From positions 1 to 64,000 of the forward strand of contig JAZRZP010000020.1 of assembly GCA_045601425.1 (NCBI GenBank): 64,000 nucleotides of DNA, read 5' to 3'. Origin of the DNA: UBA1219 sp045601425 (GTDB taxonomy: Bacteria > Bacteroidota > Bacteroidia > Bacteroidales > P3). Below are positions 57,982 to 64,000 of this stretch, piece by piece; position 1 is the stretch's first letter, and every line of letters starts with the position of its first letter. Both the position numbers and the translations under genes were made by a program. The notes beneath the pieces are model-generated. The model had not been told where the DNA came from. It was given only the letters and a program-made list of their open reading frames with translations, and ran no database searches.

Positions 57982-59760
57982 ATGGAAAAAATCAAGGAAA
58001 TTGAACGCCTGTTCGATATTTTGGATTACAGAAAATCAGTATATCCCGATTATCCCAACGTCCTCGCAAGCAAAAACGACGGCAAATGGAATTTCGTAAC
58101 CATAGATGACTATATTGAAACGACAGACAGTATAAGTCTGGCACTTCTGGACATGGGCATAAATCCGGGAGACAGAGTTGCCATAATATCCTCCAGCCGA
58201 CCGGAATGGAACATGCTCGACATGGCCATAATGCAAATAGGAGCCATCACTGTCCCTATATATCCCACCATCACCGAACAGGATTACAGATACATACTCG
58301 GCCACTGCGAAGCGAAAGTGGCTTTCGTGGAAGGTCTGTCCGTAATGAACAAAATAGAAGCCATTCTTCCCGACATACCTGCATTGGAACACGTGTACAC
58401 TTTCGTAAACCGTGACCGATTCCCTTACCTTGGACAGCTCATCAAAACCGGCATGAAAAAAAAGAACGCCGTGTTGCTAAAGGAAAGGAAAGACAGTGTA
58501 AGCCCCGACAGCTGCTGCACCCTGATATACACTTCCGGAACTACGGGAGAGCCGAAAGGCGTCATGCTTTCCCACAAAAACATTGTAAACCAAATACTTG
58601 CACTAAAGGTAACTCCCGCCACATGGTCGAAAAGAGCATTGAGTTTCCTGCCCATGTGCCATGCCTACGAACACACACTCGTGCTAATGTACCAGTATCT
58701 CGGAATGACGGTTTTCTATGCACAGAATCTGGGTACCATAGCCGAAAACATAAGGGAAGTATGCCCCACAATGATGTCGGCAGTGCCACGGGTGCTCGAA
58801 CGCTTCTATGATGCCGTTTACAACAAAGGCAAGAACTTGAAAGGACTAAAAAAGAAAATTTTCTACTGGGCTCTGAAAGTAGGCCGCGAATATAAAATTG
58901 AAGCCGAAGACCGGTCGCTGTGCTATAACTTGAAGCACCGACTTGCGAAAAAACTTGTTTTGGACAAGATATACAAAGGCATCGGCGGCCATTTCGACAT
59001 AATAGTCTCGGGAGCAGCGAGCCTGCAACCGCGGCTGGCAGCCTTTTTCTCGGCCATAGGAATGCCCGTTTACGAAGGCTACGGAATGACGGAAGCTTCG
59101 CCTGTAATAGCCACAAGCAGCAAAACAAAGCACGGACGTGCCGTGGGGACCGTAGGTCCTGCCCTGCCGGGCGTGGAAGTGAAGATTACCGGCGACGGCG
59201 AGGTTGTATGCCGCGGGCACAACGTGATGATGGGCTACTACAAGGCTCCGGAACTCACCGCTCAGACTATCGACTCCGAAGGCTGGCTGCACACCGGCGA
59301 CCTCGGACATTTCAACAGTCTCAACCAGCTGATAATTACCGGAAGGAAGAAAAACCTTTTCAAGACTTCGGGCGGCAAATACATAAACCCGCAGCTTATA
59401 GAAGAAAGATTCTCCGAATCGCCATTCATAGAAAACATAATGGTCGTTGGAGAAAACCGGAAATTCGCAGCTGCCCTCATTGTCCCTGACTTCAAATTCC
59501 TTAAAGTATGGTGCAGCCGGCACGGTGTGAATTTCACCAATCCTGCCGACATGGTGAAAAACAGCACCATTCTTGAACGCTTCATGCGTGAGGTGACCAA
59601 ATACAACGTTTTTTTCGGCGATACCGAAAAGGTGAAAAGATTCGAACTCATTGCCGACGAGTGGTCGATAGACAACGGCCTCCTGTCTCCGACCCTGAAA
59701 ATGAAACGTGCTGTGGTGGCGAGCCACTACGCCTCTACGATAGAAAAACTATTCTCATAG
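57982..59760 (+). CDS. Long-chain fatty acid--CoA ligase (AMP-forming)
   Basis: A 592-aa ANL-superfamily enzyme that activates fatty acids through acyl-AMP. The P-loop TLIYTSGTTGEPKGVMLSHKN, the GYGMTEASPVIA motif, GWLHTGDLG and GRKKNLFKTSGGKYI are in order; the C-terminal hinge Lys region follows. It resembles FadD15-type ligases. The ATG at 57982 is chosen; the frame opens 62 codons earlier but that would cover the promoter. A lone gene, divergent from the LytTR-nqrF unit. Confidence 0.93.
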   Translation: MEKIKEIERLFDILDYRKSVYPDYPNVLASKNDGKWNFVTIDDYIETTDSISLALLDMGINPGDRVAIISSSRPEWNMLDMAIMQIGAITVPIYPTITEQDYRYILGHCEAKVAFVEGLSVMNKIEAILPDIPALEHVYTFVNRDRFPYLGQLIKTGMKKKNAVLLKERKDSVSPDSCCTLIYTSGTTGEPKGVMLSHKNIVNQILALKVTPATWSKRALSFLPMCHAYEHTLVLMYQYLGMTVFYAQNLGTIAENIREVCPTMMSAVPRVLERFYDAVYNKGKNLKGLKKKIFYWALKVGREYKIEAEDRSLCYNLKHRLAKKLVLDKIYKGIGGHFDIIVSGAASLQPRLAAFFSAIGMPVYEGYGMTEASPVIATSSKTKHGRAVGTVGPALPGVEVKITGDGEVVCRGHNVMMGYYKAPELTAQTIDSEGWLHTGDLGHFNSLNQLIITGRKKNLFKTSGGKYINPQLIEERFSESPFIENIMVVGENRKFAAALIVPDFKFLKVWCSRHGVNFTNPADMVKNSTILERFMREVTKYNVFFGDTEKVKRFELIADEWSIDNGLLSPTLKMKRAVVASHYASTIEKLFS

Positions 59761-59885
59761 CCATCCGCGTGTTTCTCCAACTTGCAGAAAGCCATTCGTT
59801 TGAACCTTTGCACCGCCCGGGAACCCTGTTTTATCAGCAGAAAAGCAGAAAAAAATCCTTCGCAAATGGCAAAAATCAAAAATTC

Positions 59886-59917
59886 TTTGTCAGAAAAGTA
59901 AATTTTTCGTATCTTTG
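59886..59917 (+). promoter_or_regulatory. Promoter of exported barrel-like protein
   Basis: TTTG (59886-59889), a 20-bp spacer and TATCTTTG (59910-59917), 37 bp before the ATG at 59955. Confidence 0.75.
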
Positions 59918-59954
59918 CAGTTTGAAAAGTTGCATAAAATTATAAGTTTTTCAT

Positions 59955-60875
59955 ATGAAAAAAAGTCTGTTTTTCATGGCATTGTGCTTTATGGCAATGG
60001 TTTCGCAAGCACAGTATTACTACATAAAACCAACGATGTGGGACAACATAAAGTCCACACAGATAGAGTTTTCGCTCGGCGGCGGCGGCTTTTTCGGCCT
60101 GCCCACGTGTTCGAGTCTGGCCGTACCTGACAAATCTCCCATGAAACCATGGGATCCGATACGCAAGATGGAATACGCCAACATATTCACACCGGCGTTC
60201 AAGTTCAGTTTCGAGCTGGAAACGTCACATACCGGATGGTACTTCGGAACTTTCACCGATTTGGAATTCAACATGGACTCGTATGAAGCCCATCTTTACG
60301 GCGAAAACATCTGCGATGACCAAAACGCTCATTACGAAGCAGAATTCGAAGGGAAGAGATTCTTCTACAAGAACAGTTATCTGAATGCAGCCTTTGCCCA
60401 CGGCTTCAAGGTAGGCTGTTTCTTCAACGAAACGGTGGAAGCTTATTTCGGAGCCGGTGCCCAGATAAGATATTCCATCATGGAATGGGAAACCACGGAA
60501 GTATCGCGGGTGAACACTGCCATTTCGGAATCAAAAGAGAGCTACGCCACACCGGGACGTCTGCAACTCGGAATCATCGGCCGTGTCGGCGTGAATTACC
60601 GTGTAACCGAAAATTTCTATGTCGGGCTGTCGGTGATAGGCGACATCTACCCCATCGATCTGGACAATATCGTTGACCGCTTCGGCTGTGCACCCGTAAA
60701 CGGGAGTTCTTTGGGAAAACCTTCAAAGAAAGAGCAGTTGCAGGAAGAAACGATTGCCGCACTCACGCCGAACGTGAAAGTCGTTCACGAAAACCGGAGA
60801 AGCATATTCACCTTCCTTTCGGTGGGCTGGTACTGGAACAAGAAATACAGAGACCGTACTTTCGACGGATATTGA
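59955..60875 (+). CDS. Exported, probably outer-membrane beta-barrel-like protein
   Basis: A 306-aa protein with signal peptide MKKSLFFMALCFMAMVSQAQ. The body alternates polar and aromatic residues in amphipathic strands (FKFSFELETSHTGWYFGTF, VEAYFGAGAQIRYSIMEW, LQLGIIGRVGVNYRVTENFYVGLSVIGDIY) and ends near FTFLSVGWYWNKKYRDRTF, as outer-membrane barrels of the porin-like superfamily do. No family could be named and no ligand motif is seen. A single-gene unit with its own promoter and a hairpin terminator. Confidence 0.75.
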   Translation: MKKSLFFMALCFMAMVSQAQYYYIKPTMWDNIKSTQIEFSLGGGGFFGLPTCSSLAVPDKSPMKPWDPIRKMEYANIFTPAFKFSFELETSHTGWYFGTFTDLEFNMDSYEAHLYGENICDDQNAHYEAEFEGKRFFYKNSYLNAAFAHGFKVGCFFNETVEAYFGAGAQIRYSIMEWETTEVSRVNTAISESKESYATPGRLQLGIIGRVGVNYRVTENFYVGLSVIGDIYPIDLDNIVDRFGCAPVNGSSLGKPSKKEQLQEETIAALTPNVKVVHENRRSIFTFLSVGWYWNKKYRDRTFDGY

Positions 60876-60894
60876 TACCGTCTTGATTCATACA

Positions 60895-60926
60895 AAAGAA
60901 GGATTGCAGACTTGCAATCCTTCTTT
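60895..60926. terminator. Bidirectional terminator between barrel-like gene and AlkD-like gene
   Basis: Perfect 14-bp arms (60895-60908 and 60913-60926), loop GACT, with AAAGAAGG at the outer end and CCTTCTTT at the other. Its end touches the stop of the minus-strand gene. Confidence 0.88.
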
Positions 60927-61639
60927 CATATTTCCCCATTGAGGTATTTCCGACGTATTTCCGGAGGGAACTTCTCGATAGCATAACGCAGTTCGGTTCG
61001 TGGCATAGTTTTGTAATACTCTGAAAGAAAGTCTTTCAGGCGTTCTTCGTCACGTTTGCCGACTTCGCGAAGGAGCCAGCCCACAGCCTTCTGTATGAGG
61101 TCGTGCGGATGGTTGTGCAGAATTTCCGCCATGGCCAGACAGTCGTCGAACTGGGAGTGACGCACAAACTGCATGCAGGAAACCATGGCTATACGCTGTT
61201 CCCAGAGGTTTTTGCTTTCTGCCAGCCGGTAAAGTATTCCGCGGTCTTTGTCGAGGAGCCAGTTGCCGAGAATCTCGTAACAACTCAGGTCCACAAGGTC
61301 CCAATTGTTGATATAACGGGTGTGGGAGAGGTAGAAATCCACGAACTCCCGTTTTTCATCTTCGTTTTTCGAACGGATAAATTTCTGCACGAGAGCAAGC
61401 AGTGCAAAGAGTCTCACTTCGTGGTACGGCGATGCTATGAGCTGCCGCAGGTCGGGAAGCGCTACCTTTTCATGGTATTTTTTTACCAGAAGCCTCGTCT
61501 GTGGAACTTTCACTCCGAGAAAAAGATCACCTTCGCCGTACTGTCCCCTGCCGGTTTTGAAAAAACGGGACAGGTTGGCTTTCTGTTCCTCGTTTTCGAG
61601 CAGCCTGTACTCCTGCAAAATCACATCTGCCGCATTCAT
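60926..61639 (-). CDS. DNA alkylation repair enzyme (AlkD-like)
   Basis: A 237-aa HEAT-like repeat protein of the AlkC/AlkD glycosylase superfamily: FFKTGRGQYGEGDLFLGVKVPQTR is the N-terminal hallmark, then VDFYLSHTRYINNWDLVDLSCYEILG with the conserved Trp-Asp-Leu-Val-Asp, and KAVGWLLREVGKRD. AlkD removes bulky alkylated bases such as 7-methylguanine without base flipping. The true ATG (61639) overlaps the porX stop as ATGA; the longer open frame upstream is porX antisense-phase sequence. Coupled with porX in translation. Confidence 0.92.
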   Translation of the reverse strand: MNAADVILQEYRLLENEEQKANLSRFFKTGRGQYGEGDLFLGVKVPQTRLLVKKYHEKVALPDLRQLIASPYHEVRLFALLALVQKFIRSKNEDEKREFVDFYLSHTRYINNWDLVDLSCYEILGNWLLDKDRGILYRLAESKNLWEQRIAMVSCMQFVRHSQFDDCLAMAEILHNHPHDLIQKAVGWLLREVGKRDEERLKDFLSEYYKTMPRTELRYAIEKFPPEIRRKYLNGEI

Positions 61640-63186
61640 TTGTTTCTCAGTATTACGAACGGTATCAGATTTTCTTCCATCGATATGCCGCCGTGCTGGA
61701 AAGTATTCATGTAATACGACACATACTGGTTGTAGTTGTTCGGGTAGGCGAAGAAGTCGTTGCGGTGGCAGAAGATATACGGCGATGTGACATAAAGTTT
61801 TGGAAGGAAAATTCTTGAAGCGTCCTTCACTTCGTATACCTGTTTCGGGTTGTAGTCGAGCAGGCGTCCGACCTTGTAGCGGAGGTTTACCGAAATGTCC
61901 TTGTCGCCTTTCACGCGTACAGGATTGTTTATTTTCACCGAACCGTGGTCGGTGGTGATAACGAGATTGACGTCGTGTTCGGCAATTTTTTTCAAAAATT
62001 CGATGAGCGGTGAATGTTCGAGCCATGAAAGCGTAAGCGAGCGGTAGGCCTTTTCGTTTTCGGCGAGTTCGCGTATTATGTCGAGTTCGGTACGTGCGTG
62101 CGAAAGCATGTCGATGAAATTGTAGATAACCACGGTAAGGTCGTTCTGCAGCATTTTGGGTATGCTGTCGGTGAGTTTCTTGCCGAACTGGGCATTGAGT
62201 ACCTTATGGTACGAATGTCTTATGTGCAGGCCGTAGCGCTTGAGGTTTTCATCGAGGAGTTCGTGTTCGTACTGGTTTTTGTTGCCTTCTTCGCCTTCGT
62301 TGACCCAGTATGCCGGGTATTTGCGTTCTATTTCGGAAGGCATGAGGCCGGAAAAGAGTGCGTTGCGGGCAAACTGCGTCGTGGTGGGCAAGATACTGTA
62401 GTAAACGCATTCTTCTTCGGTATGGAAAAGATTTTCAATAACCGGCTGTATGAATTTCCACTGGTCGAAACGCAGGTTGTCGATGACGATGAGGAACGTC
62501 GGACGGTCTTTTTTGAGAAGCGGAAAAAGCTTTTCCTTCAGCACCGTGGGTGAGATGAGGGGTTTTTCCTTTTTGCCGCTGAGCCAGTCCTCGTAATTGC
62601 TTTCGTAGAACTTGCAGAAAAGCTGGTTGGCTTCGTTTTTCTGCGATGAAAATATCTCGTGGATGTTTTCATCCTCCGTATCGGAAAGTTCGATGTCCCA
62701 AACGGTGAGTTTCTTGAATATTTCCACCCATTCACCGGCAGAGAGCGGATTCATCAGCTGCATGCTTATGTTGCGGAAATTCTGCTGGTACGACTGTATG
62801 GATTTTTCGCTTACGAGACGTTTCCCTTGGGTGTGTTTCTTTACGGTAAGCAGTATCTGGTTCGGCTTGACCGGCTTTATGAGATAATCGGATATCTTGC
62901 TGCCGAGGGCTTCTTCCATGATGTGTTCTTCCTCGCTCTTCGTAATCATGACTACCGGAATCTGGGGATATTTCGTCTTGATGATGTTCAATGTATCCAA
63001 ACCGCTGAGGCCGGGCATGTTCTCGTCGAGGAAAACAATATCTGCTGCAGAAGATGCAAGTTCGTCAAGTGCTTCGTCGCCACTGGTGACGGAAATCACC
63101 TCGCAGCCTTTTTCTTCAAGAAAAAGTACATGAGGTTTCAGGAGGTCTATTTCGTCGTCGGCCCAAATAATGCGTGTTTTTTCCAT
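61636..63186 (-). CDS. porX: PorX: T9SS two-component response regulator with PglZ domain
   Basis: A 516-aa protein. Residues 1-120 are a receiver domain (acidic D10/D11, phospho-acceptor D54 in VFLDENMPG, Lys in LIKPVKP). Residues about 210-516 are a PglZ/alkaline-phosphatase-fold domain (FLIVIDNLRFDQWKF, YSILPTTTQFARNALFSG, VITTDHGSVKIN with metal-binding Asp-His). This matches Porphyromonas PorX, which with PorY controls type IX secretion and whose PglZ domain acts as an oligonucleotide phosphodiesterase. It lies after nadK (83 bp) and overlaps the AlkD-like gene by 4 bp. Confidence 0.95.
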   Translation of the reverse strand: MEKTRIIWADDEIDLLKPHVLFLEEKGCEVISVTSGDEALDELASSAADIVFLDENMPGLSGLDTLNIIKTKYPQIPVVMITKSEEEHIMEEALGSKISDYLIKPVKPNQILLTVKKHTQGKRLVSEKSIQSYQQNFRNISMQLMNPLSAGEWVEIFKKLTVWDIELSDTEDENIHEIFSSQKNEANQLFCKFYESNYEDWLSGKKEKPLISPTVLKEKLFPLLKKDRPTFLIVIDNLRFDQWKFIQPVIENLFHTEEECVYYSILPTTTQFARNALFSGLMPSEIERKYPAYWVNEGEEGNKNQYEHELLDENLKRYGLHIRHSYHKVLNAQFGKKLTDSIPKMLQNDLTVVIYNFIDMLSHARTELDIIRELAENEKAYRSLTLSWLEHSPLIEFLKKIAEHDVNLVITTDHGSVKINNPVRVKGDKDISVNLRYKVGRLLDYNPKQVYEVKDASRIFLPKLYVTSPYIFCHRNDFFAYPNNYNQYVSYYMNTFQHGGISMEENLIPFVILRNK

Positions 63187-63269
63187 AAAATCGGGTATTT
63201 TTTAACAAAAATCCCGAAATAAACGGGGAAACAGTGTTTTTGTTGTCTCACGGATTCAAAATAGGTCTT

Positions 63270-64000
63270 TCAGTTGCGGAAATCCATGCCCCACATAAAT
63301 TTTTCGCGCAGGGCGGTGAAGAAATTCTGTCCGGCCATACGCACGAGATTTACCGGAAAATTCTCCTTTGTGATGAATATTTCGGTACCGACAGGCAGTT
63401 CCACGGAATTGGAATCGAGGCCGATGGCCATTGTGTCGGCCCGGCTTCGGGTTACAAGGCGTATGTGCGAAGTGTCGGGTATGATAATTGGACGGAAAGT
63501 AAGGTTATGAACAGCCATAGGAGTGAGTACCAGACAGTTGGAGTTGGGTGTAAGTATGGGGCCGCCGCAGCTCAGCGAATATGCCGTGGATCCCGTGGGG
63601 GTGGCGACAATGAGCCCGTCGCCGGAATAGGTAGTCAGAAATTCGCCATCGATGAAGACATCGGTCGAGAGCAGGGTGAGCGATGTGTTGCGGTGTACCG
63701 AGATTTCGTTGAGAACCGAGGCTTCGATTCCGCTGTACCTCACGTGCAGTAGCGAACGCTGTTCGAGATGGTAGTTCCCCGAAAGCAGATCCGAAAGAAA
63801 GGATTCGAAATCGTGCCGCGAGAGTGTGGTGAGAAACCCCAAATGCCCCATGTTGAGCCCCACTACGGGGACGGTGCTGTCTTTCAGGAATGCGACGGAA
63901 TTCAGCAGAGTGCCGTCGCCGCCGATGGAAAAAAGAAAATCTACCGATGCGGGAAAATCGGCCGCCTCCCTGAAAACCTGCGGTGGAGTGCTGAATTCTA
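63270..64000 (-). CDS. nadK: NAD kinase (partial, 5' end beyond the window)
   Basis: About 243 codons are visible; the frame is still open at the right edge. It reads the nucleotide-binding motif FSIGGDGTLLNSVAFL near the visible start, then VVGLNMGHLGFLTT, the NEISVHRN segment, GDGLIVATPTGSTAYSLSCGGPI and the C-terminal domain. NadK phosphorylates NAD to NADP using ATP. The missing part is roughly the first 50 residues. It precedes porX on the same strand. Confidence 0.95.
   Translation of the reverse strand, partial: EFSTPPQVFREAADFPASVDFLFSIGGDGTLLNSVAFLKDSTVPVVGLNMGHLGFLTTLSRHDFESFLSDLLSGNYHLEQRSLLHVRYSGIEASVLNEISVHRNTSLTLLSTDVFIDGEFLTTYSGDGLIVATPTGSTAYSLSCGGPILTPNSNCLVLTPMAVHNLTFRPIIIPDTSHIRLVTRSRADTMAIGLDSNSVELPVGTEIFITKENFPVNLVRMAGQNFFTALREKFMWGMDFRN

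Noticed and set aside
58846..59727. Minus-strand open frame (293 codons) opposite the acyl-CoA ligase
   Set aside because: Shadow of a strongly conserved enzyme; no promoter, no family motif.
61640..62026. N-terminal extension of the AlkD-like frame
   Set aside because: The 129 extra codons overlap porX in another frame, are Arg/Pro-rich and have no homology; the ATG overlapping the porX stop is the natural start.
1..64000. CRISPR array, tRNA or rRNA genes, transposase or integrase
   Set aside because: No regularly spaced direct repeats, cloverleaf-like segments or DDE/tyrosine-recombinase proteins were noticed by reading; a covariance-model scan would be needed to exclude small RNA genes fully.

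Overview
The window looks like chromosome of a Bacteroidota species, most likely an anaerobic member of the Bacteroidales. The evidence is a Bacteroidota-type promoter (TTTG, about 19-20 bp, TAnnTTTG) in front of many genes, start codons with little or no Shine-Dalgarno sequence, a fused lpxC-fabZ gene, DUF4290 and DUF4294 proteins, type IX secretion (T9SS) parts (a type-B C-terminal sorting domain cut by the left edge, a GldB-like lipoprotein and PorX), Na+-NQR subunit F, and the [FeFe]-hydrogenase maturase HydE. No rRNA, tRNA, CRISPR array, intact insertion sequence or integrase was recognised.

Layout. 1-6.2 kb (+): end of a T9SS cargo protein, then DUF4290, murA, a PHP/CpsB-type phosphatase, purB and an MsbA-like ABC exporter. 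6.2-11.9 kb (-): a compact four-gene operon of TPR lipoprotein, TIR-domain membrane protein, large exported TPR protein and hydE. 12.0-15.5 kb (+): flavin reductase-rubredoxin fusion and two secreted C1-family peptidases. 15.7-17.6 kb (-): pyridoxamine kinase and an exported repeat protein. 17.6-35.9 kb (-): one uninterrupted str/S10/spc/alpha ribosomal superoperon of 33 genes from rpsL to rplQ, with fusA, secY, map, infA and rpoA, a promoter before rpsL and a hairpin terminator after rplQ. 36.2-36.8 kb: a degraded patch with a frameshifted gene and an unrecognised fragment. 36.9-42.8 kb (+): guaA, a LysM/periplasmic-binding protein, lpxC-fabZ and lpxA. 42.8-45.1 kb (-): an SPFH/zinc-ribbon protein with a Tim44-like membrane protein. 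45.4-55.6 kb (+): gldB-like lipoprotein, LTA-synthase-like phosphoglycerol transferase, lipid kinase, SUI1, DUF1294, DUF4294, NlpC/P60, HAD phosphatase, M16 peptidase, rsgA, thioesterase and a coiled-coil exported protein. 55.6-57.7 kb (-): nqrF with a LytTR membrane regulator. 58-60.9 kb (+): long-chain acyl-CoA ligase and an exported barrel-like protein. 60.9-64 kb (-): AlkD-like glycosylase, PorX and nadK, which runs off the right edge.

Much of the content is core envelope and translation machinery: peptidoglycan precursor (murA), lipid A (lpxC-fabZ, lpxA, MsbA-like), secretion (secY, T9SS parts) and ribosome assembly. The most unusual parts are the TIR/TPR/HydE operon, whose promoter stands back to back with that of the rubredoxin fusion; the GldB/LTA-synthase/lipid-kinase operon; the SPFH/Tim44 zinc-ribbon pair; an nqrF gene attached to a LytTR regulator rather than to nqrA-E; and three copies of a GGGGTGAAA-type box in the intergenic region beside that regulator. 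Functions are inferred by reading translated sequence against known family motifs; no database search was run.
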